A stretch of DNA of 64,000 nt, taken from positions 248,001 to 312,000 of the forward strand of contig JALIZF010001569.1 of the NCBI GenBank assembly GCA_029948255.1. Reading direction: 5' to 3'. Below the pieces are notes generated by a model, which was given only the letters and a program-made list of their open reading frames with translations, searched no databases and was not told the origin of the DNA. This DNA is from Telmatactis stephensoni. Its lineage: Eukaryota; Cnidaria; Anthozoa; Actiniaria; Isophelliidae. Made by a program: the position numbers and the translations under genes. Below, in pieces: positions 41,610 through 53,216 of this stretch; position 1 is the first letter of the stretch, and the number at the start of each line of letters is the position of its first letter.

Positions 41610-43400
41610 AGCTGGCAATAAAGCTGCTAAAACTGCATGTCAGTATGTTGATTGGTTATTATCTACCGTAAACCCAAACCCACCAGATGATGACATGTGG
41701 GTAAGACCTGATGTCCATCCATGTCGGAGATCTTATAAAGACATTCCTGAATATGAGAAAGATTCCGATTATACAGACATTTTGAACATGGTTCAGCGAC
41801 ATACTCGCTGTAGTACCAACTACTGTTTAAGAAAGAAGCACAATGAATCTGATCTAAAATGCAGGTTTCATTTTCCATTTGAACACTGTTCACAAACAAA
41901 GCTGGAATTTGAAAAGATCCACAGTAAAGGTGATGAAGTGCAATATAGAGCCAAGATTGTAACTAAAAGGAATGATCCCAGATTAAACAACCACCAGCAA
42001 CTCCAGCTACAAGGCTGGAGAGCCAACTGTGACATACAAGTTGTCATTGATCACTATGCTTGTGTTGAATATCTCACAAAGTATGCAGCAAAGGGTGAGC
42101 CAAGATCTCCATTACTTAAACAGGCATTTAATTCTGTTGTGCAAAGTGCTGATATAAACAGTGACCCCCACAAGGCTATCAAAAAGATTGTAATGAAAAC
42201 TCTTGGAGAGAGGGATTATGCAGCCCAAGAAACAATGCATCATTTGTTGTCACTGAAGCTACACAGCTCATCATTTACTGTTCTTCCTGTAAGTCTAAAT
42301 GGTTCTCGTAGGGTACACATCGGTCCATCTCTGGACAATGCTGATGCTGGATGCACAAACAACTCACTTTTAGATGTTTATGCTAACCGACAACAGTATG
42401 ACAGCTCACCTGAGATAAAGAACCTCAATTTTGTACAGTTTGCTACTAAATTTAAAGTTGTAAATGCAAAGCTAACAAAGTTACCTGAGAATGTTATTCC
42501 TCGCATCTTTCCGACTTATTCATCTAATCCCAGAGGGCCAAATTTCCCTCTTTATTGTAAATATCAACTCTTGAGGTATAAACCTTGGCAACTAGCTCAA
42601 AAAAATGCATGGGGTGGCCAGGAGCCATCTGATAATACATTCATTATTCACTGGCAAGAATTCTTGCAGACACCTTATGCAGAAGCCAATGTCCCAGACT
42701 GGTTTGATAAATTGCAGACTGTCATTCAAAGTCAGGAAGAACCCGAGACTCAACCTGATCAACAAGACAATACAACTCGTGAAGAATGGATGATCATATC
42801 TGATCTCCATACACCATTTGAAAATTCTGAACATACAGAATCAGCTCATGATTGGAATCAAGACAGAGTTAGATACAGTGAACAACAAATTGGTGAAATG
42901 CCTACCTGGATTAAAACCAGGAGAGAAGAAGCCAGTACCATTACACAGCAAGACTTTGATATTGTAGATATAAATAGTTTTAGTGAAATGCAGAAACTTG
43001 CATATGATGTTGTTAAAACACACTCTGAAGACATGTCTGCTGATAAAGAACCACTGTGTCTTATTATCACAGGTGTAGCTGGAACAGGTAAAAGCTACCT
43101 CATTAATGCCATCCGTAACCTTTTGCAAAGTAGATGTGCAGTAACTGCCACAACAGGTAAAGCCTCTTACAATATAAGAGGTATTACAGTTCATTCCCTC
43201 TTGAAGTTACCAGTTGGACCAAGAGGTAACAATGATCTGAAAGGTGAATCCCTGACTAGGTTGCAACAGAGCCTCAATGGTATTGACTACATCATAGTCG
43301 ATGAGTATTCTATGCTTGGCCAAACTACTTTTGGCTGGATTGATAGACGGTGCAAACAAGCAACTGGTAAATATGACCAAATTCTTGGGGGGAAGTCATT
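41563..43400 (+). pseudogene. Helitron Rep C-terminus and PIF1 helicase N-terminal half
   Basis: This frame carries the remainder of the Rep domain, including YACVEYLTKYAAKGEP (about 42054-42098) with the catalytic tyrosine pair, and then a PIF1-like superfamily 1 helicase. Walker A is GVAGTGKSY (43072-43098) and Walker B is IIVDEYSMLG (43291-43320). It joins the upstream frame through a frameshift near 41560-41600. At 43400 the helicase stops in the middle of the block GGKSL, where the Harbinger terminal repeat begins. The missing second half is found at 49971. Confidence 0.85.
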
Positions 43401-43552
43401 AGAGACCTTAAGATTGACGTTTTCCAAATTTACCGCAAACGGCAAACCGTGGTTTGAGGTTTGAGGTTTGACGTTCGCGGTATTCCTGTGTGTTCGTTTA
43501 AGATTCACGAATTTCTTAGCGCGAAGTACCATGGGAGTTTTTAAAAATCAAG

Positions 43553-45561
43553 ATGGCGGCAGCTAGAAGGTAAAAGTGTTTTTATCTACTCTACTTCATT
43601 CTTTGCCCATATTTTTTTGTTTTATCTCATCCGTAGTATGCTAAATTTGTTTTTGTGTGATTACAGAAGAGAACTGAGAGATGTCCTCTTTGTTATGTCG
43701 CATGAAAATAGCAGTTCAAATTCAGACTCAAGTGATGATGAAGATCTTGATGTGTTGTTCCTCAAAACAGCGTTCGGAGAAAAGCGTAACCTTGGGGAAA
43801 AACTAAACCTGGCGGACATTAGCGAAGTCGAATGTGAAGAATTGTTTAGGTAACATTTAATGTTTTGTATGCACAAAATGTAGAATGTTTTATTGGCATT
43901 TCTATTAATGAATGACTCATGACCACCTTCCAGATTTGAAAAACACGATATGGCTCGCCTTCTTGAAGCATTAGAAATACCTCCAGTTTACACATGTCAT
44001 CAGGGCTCAAGCTTCACGGGAATGGAAGCTTTAATGATAATGCTACGGAGACTAATTTACCCAAACAGATGGTGTGACCTGGTTAACATTTTTGGCAGGT
44101 CTGAGCCTGAATTAAGCATGGTTTTTAATATGGTAAACATTTTTATACTTTTTTGTTTTAATAATGATACATAATAATTTGTACTCAGACAGTGTTTTAA
44201 CTTTTGTAGATTGTGGATGACATATATACTCGTTTCAATCACCTCCTAAGTGATCTGAACTTAAAGTGCCTATAAAGCCTAGCCAAATCCTTTTGAATCT
44301 AGAAATACATCATATAAATAAACGTTTAATATAAATATTTCTGAATAAAATCAACTCCTCTCTGAGAATTAAGCAATTCAAATCTGAAAATGCAAATGAG
44401 ATGACGTCAAAGCAGGAATTTGCTTGATTTTGATTCTACTTCTGAAACAAGTGCATTTCAGTTAAGTAGCAAAATTACTCACCATACCTTGTACTTTAGC
44501 AATGAGATTGTTTTGCAAATAGAAAAATAGTATAAAATTCATATCTAGTGTATTTGTATATTTAATAATTCCTGCTTTGACGTCATCTCATTTGCATTTT
44601 CAGATTTGAATTGCTTAATTCTCAGGGAGGAGTTGATTTTATTCAGAAATATTTATATAAAACGTTTATTTATATGATGTATTTCTAGATTCAAAAGGAT
44701 TTGGCTAGGCGTTATAGGCACTTTAATATGGCTAGATCCAGCACATTTTGCTCACATCATACATCAGAAGGGAGCCCCACTGAACCAGTGTTGGGGTTTT
44801 ATAGATGGGACTACTCGAAGGATCAGCAGACCTGTGCGTAATCAGAGAATTATGTTTAGTGGACACAAGAGAGTTCATTGTATTAAATTTCAGGTGTGTA
44901 ACATTTAACTATTGGATAATTGCACTTCTTTCTGCAATCATAAATGCAATCTGTAATGTATACGATCATTCAAATTGTTATTTGTTTCTGATTGTTTGGA
45001 ATGCAGCACATAAATAGTTCTATTTAAAATGCAGTGTTCAAATAATTGCACACTAGTGAAATGTGATTTTTCTACAATTTTTTTTTCATTAATAGTGTGT
45101 GAATGCTCCTAATGGGCTTATAGCTCATCTCTATGGACCAATCGAGGGAAGGCGGCATGATGCCTTTATGCTCGGTGTCAGCAACTTACTACCACAGCTT
45201 GAGAGGATTACAAAGCCTAATGGTGATCCATATGTTGTTTATGGCGATCCAGCATATGGAGTATCACGACATATCATATCTCCATTTGGCGGAGCACAAC
45301 TAACTCCAATGGAACACCAATTCAACAGCGATATGAGTAAAGTCCGCATAAGTGTGGAATGGGCATTTGGCAAAATTTCTCAGTATTTTGCTTTCTTAGA
45401 TTTTCACAGAAAGCAAAAAATTCTTTTGCTAGCCAGTGGGAAAGTATTATGCAGTTGGAGCAATTTTGACTAACTGCCACACTTGCCTATATAGTTCACT
45501 TACAAGTTCCTATTTTGGATTGGAACCTCCATCACTAGAGTCATACCTATCTAACACATAA
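43553..45561 (+). pseudogene. PIF/Harbinger DDE transposase, five exons, interrupted
   Basis: Exons are 43553-43569 (ATG, MAAAR), 43667-43849, 43934-44132, 44210-44893 (containing a MITE at 44265-44722) and 45096-45561; all junctions agree in phase. The catalytic residues of the DDE_Tnp_4 family are present: Asp in CWGFIDGT (about 44808), Asp in GRRHDAFM (about 45157) and Glu in VEWAFG (about 45357). The N-terminal part resembles HARBI1-type proteins, with TGMEALMIMLRRLIYPNRW. Two lesions are visible: the TTAA-flanked MITE inside exon 4 and a one-base frameshift near 45432, after which the conserved end (LEPPSLESYLSN) continues in another frame to TAA at 45559-45561. The transposase is dead at this locus. 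It catalyses cut-and-paste transposition with the Myb-like partner. Confidence 0.85.
44265..44722. mobile_element. 458-bp TTAA-flanked MITE inside the Harbinger transposase exon
   Basis: The element starts AGTGCCTATAAAGCCTAGCC and ends GGCTAGGCGTTATAGGCACT, with arms of about 160 bp. TTAA flanks both sides (44261-44264 and 44723-44726). Deleting the element with one TTAA restores the open transposase frame (SDLNL followed by IWLDPAHF). TTAA duplication and precise structure point to a piggyBac-type non-autonomous element. It is copy 2 of the family seen at 25849-26365. Confidence 0.9.
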
Positions 45562-45792
45562 GTATATTTTTAAGTTGTCAACAGTTATGTATTTGACTGT
45601 GAAGTGCATTTGAAAACTTTTTTTTAACAACAAATGCATACAAACCAAAACAACATAACTGGTTCCAAATATCATAAATAAATAAATCTGTGCAGTTGTT
45701 ACAACTTTTCCTTCATGAACTTCAAACTGGTTCCAAATATGACAAATGAATTAAATATGCAAGTTGTTACAACTTTTCTTTCATGAACTTCA

Positions 45793-45938
45793 AGAGTGCA
45801 TGCACTTAATCTGTGAAACATAAATATTATATAATAGTAGTAAATTATGGTCTGCATTCCTTTGTTTCCTATTGTCTAATCAACACTATTTAGTAGTAAT
45901 TAGTAGTATTTGTTACAGGGATTAAGTGCATGCACTCT
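45793..45938. mobile_element. 146-bp MITE, AGAGTGCATGCACTTAATC ends
   Basis: AGAGTGCATGCACTTAATC on the left is perfectly mirrored by GATTAAGTGCATGCACTCT. The interior CAACACTATTTAGTAGTAAT resembles the cores near 9480 and 22910. It lies between the two Harbinger genes. Confidence 0.75.
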
Positions 45939-46260
45939 ACTGGGTAGACAAAACAATTGGACACATAACTTCAATAATAAATAATAAATATCAATAATAG
46001 ATATCAATAATAAATATCTTATGAGACAGTTTGCTACATTTTGGTGTCAACCTTAAACTACACAACTCAAAATATCCTGTCATCATTCAAAATATATATT
46101 TCAATTAAAATTTGTTAAGCTTATTTCCTCAGAGCAAATGATAATATTTCAATTATAAAGATAGAATGAACCAGGAAAAATTTAACTGTAACTGCTTAAA
46201 CTGTAAGAACTCATAGAACACATTGCAATTTAACTATGAGTGTCTCTATGCATGGTACTT

Positions 46261-49200
46261 TCAAGGCAAACACTTATTTTTTAGAAGATAAAGAAATGCC
46301 CTTCTCTCCTCCATCTCTATTTTCAGTTTTTCCTTTCTCTCAGCTGCTTCATCTTCATATTTCTGCTTTTGTAGCTCTAACTCTTTTGATCTGATCTCTA
46401 GTTCCTGTTCTTTAAGGTCTGCCTTTCTCTCGTATTTTTTCTCAAGAAGTTGAACTGCACTAAGTCTTGTTGCCCTCTTTCTAGTGGCCTTGCCTTTTGT
46501 TACTGATATGTAAAAAAGCAGATATTTAGAGTGTTGCATGACAAAAACAAAACATTGCTAATTAGCTCAAATGCAATAGATATACACTAGATTTGCTCCT
46601 TTTTTTTGAATTTTGGGGTTTGTAATGTGTTGGTTTTAGAGATGTGAATGACTTAGTCCGAGTGAGTAAAGCACCTTGCTTTCCTTGTAAAATGGCTTTA
46701 CACAGGCTATGCAAGGCTGTTATAGACACCTTGCACCACGTCAGAATGCAGCTCCATCTGGAGGACAAAACATATTGATTCTCTCAAGAGAGCAAAAGTC
46801 TTTTGTTTTGTTCCCCAGATTGAGCTGCTGTGACATCATGTGCAAGGGGTCTATAGTTGTTTATGTGTGCGTGGTCAGTAAGTATTACACTAGTTTTACA
46901 AATATTTTTGAGTGATTTAGTTTATCTGGGGGAAAAAAGTTCACAATAGTTGGTACTTAGTAGACTCTTAAACCCATTGTTTTCTATTGTTCATTATCTA
47001 CTAGTACTCAGTAGTCAGTCAACTTTCTTTCATCGGTTAAATAAAATCACTCTAGCTATCATGGCTACTCTTTGAAAACACTTACTGGTACATATAACTC
47101 ACCTGTTGATGGGGTGCTAGAACTATCATCACTATCAGATTCAGATCCTGCACTCTCATCACTCTCTTGTTTTCTCTCTGAAACAGCATTATTCATAGAA
47201 TTAAAACACTGAATTAGAATCAAAGACAAATCTTTAATCTGCAATTTACATAAATCCAGCCAATTACAAATAATATAAAAATTAGGTACTACCTAATAGC
47301 GGAGCTCCCATTTCTATGTTCTTGATTCAAATGAATTGGGATTCCTGTGTTAATTGCCCCAATTGTAAAGGTCTTGAAAGATGAAAAAGTTGAAATGAAG
47401 ATTATGAAAATGAAAATTAAGGCATTTGCTTTGGTTTGTATATACTCTCTCCCTTTGGTCTCCTGTGAATTGTATGGGCTTGTAAGCTTGAAGTGACCTT
47501 TATTATAGTATATTTCAATATTCAGATACACTGTCAGATTTCATAATTGACTTTGTAGTGGTTCATAATTCTCAGGAATAGAAAGCAAAAATCTCCAAAA
47601 CCTTATTTCATTGATACAAATAATTAACCCTTTTCAACATCCTGGATATTGCAGAACTACATCTCTTGATTTGCTTGTTTTCACTATATTGTGACATCTT
47701 GTTTTTTTTTTTTTGTGGTTTAGTGTTGTTGTTGTTGTTGTTGTTTTGTTTTGTATTTTTAATGACACACTAGGTGAATACTTGTCTCTTCCAGATTACA
47801 CTGATAATACAATTTAAAGTGATGATAAAAACAGCTACTTGACACAACAAGAAAACAAGGAATTACTGAAGTATTTTCAATTTGCATTTACTAGTAAGGT
47901 CTCATATGGGCTCAAGGAGCAACTTCATGCTCAATGGTAAAACAACTCTATTTTGCATGCAAATTCTTTCCTTTTTCCTGTCATTAGTCAATCAGTTTCA
48001 TTAAATTCCAGACCGTTCCAAACTTGAACTGTATAAACACATTATCCGGGTTGAAATGAGTTCAAAATCAATTTTTTATAAATTTTATTATTAAAAGTAG
48101 TGCAAAAAGTTCACTGTAAAACAATGTCATTATACATTTATTACTTGAGGGTTTGTCTAAACTTAGCCACAGTTCAACGTGCATTAGCGTCTATTTTTTC
48201 AAAGTCATCAGTCCCAAATAAAAGATAAATGATCAAATATAGGTACAACGGACTTTTTGACATCAGATTTTTTTCTCTCAGGGTCTTTACCTTGAAGTGC
48301 TTTCCTTGTTGTCTTTCGAAGCGTAGTCCTCAGTCCTTGTTTCACACTCGATGCAGACGATTCTTAATTTTCAACTTTGGCTAGATTTTTAAGCAGCTTT
48401 ACTGAAGGCATCTTCACGAAACGAAGAATACACAATCCTCAATGACTCATTCCTTATGAGAAGTTTTTTGAAGCTACGAATCCAACTAAAAAGTCGTCCA
48501 GTTTTGTAAATGTTCTCTGTGTCCTTCGTCTTTCGAGCAGTTTTTGAAACGACACCGGGCCCGAAAAAAATTCAAACGTACGTTTTTTTTTTGCTTTAAC
48601 TCGTCAAGATTAGCACCGATTAATGATCATGAAAATCGCTAAATTTTTACGAGGTTTTCACAATGATATTTTTAAGTTTTGCAAGTTTAAAACAGCAAGG
48701 AAACTTGTAAATTTTCAGTTTTCAAAGTGTCAGTGGGCGTCAAGTTGGCGCCAAAAAGCAATCAGCCAATCAGCATCGCGATGTACAGGGACGTATGTAT
48801 GTATGTACGTACGGACACTGGGCTTCCTGTGTCGGTCCATGAAAAATCAACTGGATGGGTTACCATTTTTTCTTAGGTATGGTGCTCCGCTCGCGCGGGC
48901 CTTTGGCCTGCGTGGGAGCTCCGCTATTAATCTTACTAGCTATTCCAGATAAAGCTGCCGCTCTCATCTCCAGCCCCTTTTCCTTGTCTTCCTTTTCTTT
49001 TTGCTTTTTTTTCTCCCTTTCAAGAAGTTGTTTGTTTTTGAGCTCTTGCATATCTCGTTTATATGTAGATATATCATGCAGCAATTGCTCAAGTTCTGTG
49101 TATTCCTCTTCTGTTCCTGATCTGGAAACATCATACACTTTATTGAGACTCAAAAATAACAATAGTTCAGCTTTTAGATTACATGAAAATCTAAGAAGTT

Positions 49201-49533
49201 TCGAGTCATCCTCAGCAGGGCAATCCCACAGTCTTATAAAGACATATTTAAAAGTACATACATAAGCTTAACAAATCAAAAGAACAAAGTTGACTCGAAT
49301 TAAGCTTACTTTTTCAAAGTCTTTTTGTCTTCTTGTTTGTATTTATCCAGTAAACGATCCAGTCTTTCCCTACAACCTCTTCCCTTAATTACAACGACTT
49401 TATCTTTATCACTAAATTTAGTACTTAAAGTCTTGGCTATTTCTTCCCAATCTGATGGGGAGCTTGGGGTTTTCCCTAGCACCTCTTTACAAAGACAGAT
49501 ATCTGGACAAGGTAATGGCCAACGGAAAGGCAT
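46261..49533 (-). CDS. PIF/Harbinger Myb/SANT-like DNA-binding protein, four exons, intact
   Basis: Minus-strand exons are 49533-49310, 49121-48937, 47177-47103 and 46502-46261; phases agree at every junction and total 726 nt, 241 residues plus stop. Exon 1 has a Myb/SANT-like block (SDWEEIAKTLSTKF then GRGCRERLDRLLDKY). Exon 2 is a charged coiled coil (EEEYTELEQLLHDIS, then a Lys/Glu run). Exon 3 is an acidic Ser/Asp stretch (SESDSDDSSS). Exon 4 is a second coiled coil ending KNKCLP. In PIF/Harbinger elements the second protein binds subterminal DNA and carries the transposase to the nucleus and the ends. It runs divergently to the right end, opposite to the transposase. No lesion is seen, in contrast to the transposase. 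Confidence 0.8.
47277..47700. repeat. Diverged dispersed repeat, copy 1 (GAATTGGGATTCCTGTGTTA)
   Basis: The sequence from AAATTAGGTACTACCTAATA through GAATTGGGATTCCTGTGTTA to the T-rich tail resembles 53217-54130, with shared order of phrases (GGAGCTCCC, CAAATGAATTGGG, CAGATTT-ATAATTGA, TATTGCAGAAC). It lies in an intron of the Harbinger Myb-like gene. Confidence 0.6.
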
Positions 49534-49970
49534 CTAAAAATTAAATAAATGAAAGGTTCAAGGTGAAGTAAAATGCAGATAGCCTCTGTTTGGTATCTAC
49601 TGTGAAAAGAATCCCAGAAAAAGTCGTTTTCTGTTATTTTGAACACGTGCCACGAAGGCCGCCATGTTTGCTTTTTCATTCATTCTGAAAATTGCTAAAA
49701 TTTGCAAGCTAATTGACTAAAAAATACAGAAAAATTCTCAAATCAAATCGTCAAGATATAGTAAAAACTTTCTGTGTGCCCTAAACGCGAGTTTACAACA
49801 ATTAAAAGGCAAAAAAGTCTGCGGGAAACCACTTACCTCTAGAGAGTGCTCCTGACGTAAAAACGTGAACGGCGAACGGCAAACCTGACGGCAAGCACAA
49901 GGTCACGTGACATCTTGACGTTTGAGGTTTGCGGGATATGCCTAAAAACCTCAATCTTAATGTCCCTATT

Positions 49971-50952
49971 GATTTTGATTGGTGATCCAGGCCAGTTACC
50001 ACCTGTGGCTGATAAACCCCTTTATCATGCTAAACCATCAACTGCTATTGGTGAACAAGGCTATCACACATATCAAATGTTTAACAAAGTGGTTAGGCTG
50101 ACAGTTAATCAAAGAGTACAAGGTGTTAGTGCAGAACAAGAACAGTTCAGAAACTTGCTTTTAAGGCTTCGAAAAGGTGAATCATCTCCAGATGATTGGG
50201 AAATGCTTCTGACACGCCAGCCAGCAAATGCAAATAATCTGACAACATTTAATGATTGTACTAGACTGTTCTATAGCAATGACCAAGTGGGATCATACAA
50301 TCATGACCAACTTACTAAACTGCAGGAACCTGTTGCCTGTATCAATGCTCGTCATTCTTCAGCTACAGCAAAGAAAATGCCTGCTGATGACATGTCAGGT
50401 CTACAACCAATGGTATTTCTAGCAAAGACTGCAAAAGTAATGCTGACTATGAATCTGTGGCCAGGTGTTGGTCTCTGTAATGGAGCTACAGGTACAGTCA
50501 CTGATATCATCTATCAAGTCAATCATCAGCCACCAGACTTGCCTGTTGCTGTTATTATCCAGTTTGATGACTACAGAGGTCCATCCATTAGTAGCACATT
50601 ACCATCATGTGTACCAATATGTCCAGTGACTGTCTCAGCCCAGTTACCTGATGGTGTCCACGAGAGGCAACAGTTGCCTCTTAGACTGGCATATGCTCTC
50701 ACAATACACAAGAGCCAAGGTCTAACACTATCTAAAGCATGGATAGACATTGGCAAATCAGAGAAAACTTCAGGTATCTCATATGTTGCTATTAGCAGGG
50801 TCAAAACATTGTCATCATGCATTATTGAACCCATGACTTATGAGAGACTGGCCAGCATAAAATCATCATCAACCTTGCAATACAGGCTTGCTGAAGAAGC
50901 AAGATTAGATCAGTTAGCACAGGCAACCTACAGTGCATTTAATCAAGCTTAA
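49971..50952 (+). pseudogene. Helitron PIF1 helicase, second half
   Basis: The helicase resumes exactly after the ATT duplication with ILIGDPGQLPPVADKPL and runs open to TAA at 50950-50952. Visible motifs include the GDPGQLPPV block (motif III), RLTVNQRVQ (motif IV region), LAYALTIHKSQGLTL (motif V/VI region) and YVAISRVKTLSS. Lengths and order match PIF1-family helicases of Helitrons, which unwind DNA at the element during rolling-circle transfer. This half has no internal lesion, so decay of the reading frame after the Harbinger insertion has been slight. Confidence 0.9.
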
Positions 50953-51840
50953 AACTGCTAAGTTGAATAACTATAAAAGGAATTAAATTCATATTCCACA
51001 AATTATGCAGGTGTGTCGTACCACCTGATTCTTATCCATATTGTTAGTATTATTTCTTAGTATATATTTATTTTAATAACCTTAATCTGAATTTTCCATT
51101 ATATATCAAGGTAAGTTTTGGTCCATCCACATCATATTTCACTTTAGTTATTACCCCTGCCTCTAACTGCCTTATACTATCCCCTCCTGCCTCACTAACC
51201 TGATTGTGTTCTCCTTGAACTTCAAACCCTATTATCTGATCATGGCTTCAGACTGTAGAACTGTTTTTACCATAATTTTGGTGTTTTTATATTTTGTCCA
51301 TGAATGAATAACAGTTATGGCATCAAACAAAGTTAACCCCTCAATGAGCCTTACTTATCAAAATGTAATCTAATGGTTACTAACCAATTTCCAATCCTAG
51401 CAAATAACCTCTTGAAATAGTTCCATTTTTGCCTTATTTTTCTTGAACTATTTTCCATTTATTGTTAAAAATTCAGCAAATATTTTCTCTTAAACACAAG
51501 TGAAAACAAGAAATGATTTGGAAACAACATAACCTTCAAGAGGCCAAACAAATGACCAATATGAAAAAGGCTTTCAATTGACATAGCATAATTTTTTAAG
51601 TTTATCATAATTGACAACATACAAATATTTTCATTGCCTTGTATGGAAAATATATAAGCCTGGTTTTGTTTTCAGTTTGATTAACACTTTTGATTGGAAT
51701 GATGAACAATACATTGTACAATTATGTTTCCAAGCATCTCATCATATTCACTTTCATTTCAAATTCCAGTATCCTTTTTTGTCACTCTACTAGACAATTT
51801 TTCATTATATGATAATTAAACTATTCTCTTTTAATTTTAG
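50953..51840. other. Helitron intergenic stretch
   Basis: AT-rich and without recognised exons. It must contain the upstream exon or leader of the RPA-like ORF, because that ORF begins at a splice acceptor in phase 1, but I could not pick the exon out. Confidence 0.4.
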
Positions 51841-52845
51841 AAACACCAGAAATACAGTGTTATATCCACTCAGTATCTCCAATAAGAAAGGCTGGGAACA
51901 CAACGTATTTTAATTATAGCTTGCAAACTGAAAGCACTGTCCAGAAAGGTGTTTCATTTTACGTGTCACGAAAAGAAACAATGGAAACATTGGCAAAGCA
52001 AAAGTCCCCTGTTAAAGTCAAAAACTACAGCTACAGTTACAAATATGGAAGAAAAGATATTGTTATTAACAAAGATACTATCATAAGTCCAACTACATCA
52101 GCTCCGTTTGATTACGTTGACCAAGACAATGTCCTCTCCATTTCGTCCCTTTCACATGTAGCACCCGATCAATTGATAAGCATAAAAGGCCACTTGGCTC
52201 ATTTAGGTGCCACAAAGAAGATCATAATTCAAGGAACCGAAGTAAATAAACAAGAAGGATATATCAATGATCCAACAGGGTATATTAAGGTTGTGTTTTG
52301 GGGCAAACACACCGAAGAACAACAAGAAGGGCAAACATATTGTTTTAACAAGATCCGTGTGTGACAAAATTATGGTCAGAAGTACCTTAACACACCTAAG
52401 CAAGATGAAGATTGTAACATCGAGATCACAGAACCATTCACTCTGTAAAGTAGAGGACGTTTCTACAACAGAGGACATCACCGCTTTGATCCTTGGAATA
52501 AATAATATAGCTAAGTTTTCTACCTGTGCTTCATGTCAGAAGAAAGTCACTATAAAAGGAAAAGTTGCTTTATGTAACAGTTGCAAAATGTCTCAAAAAG
52601 CAAGCCTCTGCCCTGTTCATTGGTCTTTTAGACTTTTTGTCCAACAAGATGGTAGACCTGAAGTCAAGTTAAGCCTTAATGTCTTCAAACAACAAGTGGT
52701 CAACAAATTATTCTCTTTGAGTAATTTAACCGATGACACGTCTGAAGATCAACTTATTGAAAGCTTGCTTGAAGTAGATCTTGTTAAAATCACTTATGAT
52801 GCTCAATCAAAACAAGTGATTGACATTGAGTCTGTCAGTATCTAA
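51841..52845 (+). pseudogene. RPA-like OB-fold single-strand DNA-binding protein of the Helitron
   Basis: After the acceptor TTTTAATTTTAG the frame reads TPEIQCYIHSVSPIRK and continues through an OB-fold-like segment (QLISIKGHLAHLGATKK, GYINDPTGYIKVVFWGK, TYCFNKIRV). A TGA interrupts at 52362-52364, yet QNYGQKYLNTPKQDED follows in the same frame, so the stop is a lesion. Near 52440-52450 the frame shifts, and the rest includes a zinc-ribbon pattern (CASC, then CNSC about 14 residues later) and ends at TAA 52843-52845. RPA70-like proteins carried by Helitrons would protect single-stranded intermediates. It follows the helicase on the same strand at 0.9 kb. At least two lesions make it non-functional. 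Confidence 0.75.
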
Positions 52846-53216
52846 GATGACATCAATTGTTCTTTGACTATATACTTTTATAAACAATGATATCTTTCTA
52901 ATACTTTGTTTCTGTTGAATATACAAATGATCAATATATTATTATCAAGTATGATTTCCAATAACACAAGTGAATCATATTGATTGTTGACTATTTTAGT
53001 TTAAAGTTGAGATTTTAAAATGGATTTAATTTAATAAAGCCTGTTTGTTATAAATTCTGTCCTTATATATTGTCTTGTTCTGACCTCAAAACAATGGGGT
53101 ATCTTTAATAGCTACAGAAACAATTTCTTTTCTCGCAGCACTTTACTTTTGATAAAAACGACTAGTTTTAATATGATTTTATCTTATTAAAAGGAAGATC
53201 ATTGTATAGAATAATA

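Larger units (their letters stand above)
43401..49967. mobile_element. PIF/Harbinger DNA transposon, 6567 bp, complete with both genes
   Basis: Termini AGAGACCTTAAGATTGACGT and, on the right, CTCAATCTTAATGTCCCT form imperfect inverted repeats, with GTTTGCGG-type subterminal repeats. ATT is duplicated at 43398-43400 and 49968-49970. Removing the element with one ATT rejoins the Helitron helicase frame exactly (GGKSL followed by ILIGDPGQLPPV). It encodes a DDE transposase on the plus strand (43553-45561) and a Myb-like protein on the minus strand (46261-49533), the two-gene arrangement of this superfamily. It hosts at least two smaller insertions (44265-44722 and 45793-45938). Confidence 0.9.
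38646..52845 (+). mobile_element. Helitron (protease-Rep-helicase plus RPA-like ORF), split by Harbinger
   Basis: The coding content in order is a cysteine-protease-like domain, tandem 23-residue repeats, the HUH replication initiator, a PIF1-family helicase and, 0.9 kb downstream, an RPA-like single-strand DNA-binding ORF. This is the gene set expected of an animal Helitron. Coordinates are for the coding span; the 5' TC end and the 3' hairpin-CTRR end were not located. Bases 43401-49967 belong to an inserted PIF/Harbinger element. Frameshifts in Rep and in the RPA-like ORF show that the copy is dead. Confidence 0.85.

Noticed and set aside
48860..48936. Extension of the Harbinger Myb-like exon to a stop at 48860
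   Set aside because: A consensus donor at 48936/48937 and the in-phase acidic exon at 47177-47103 give a better gene model.
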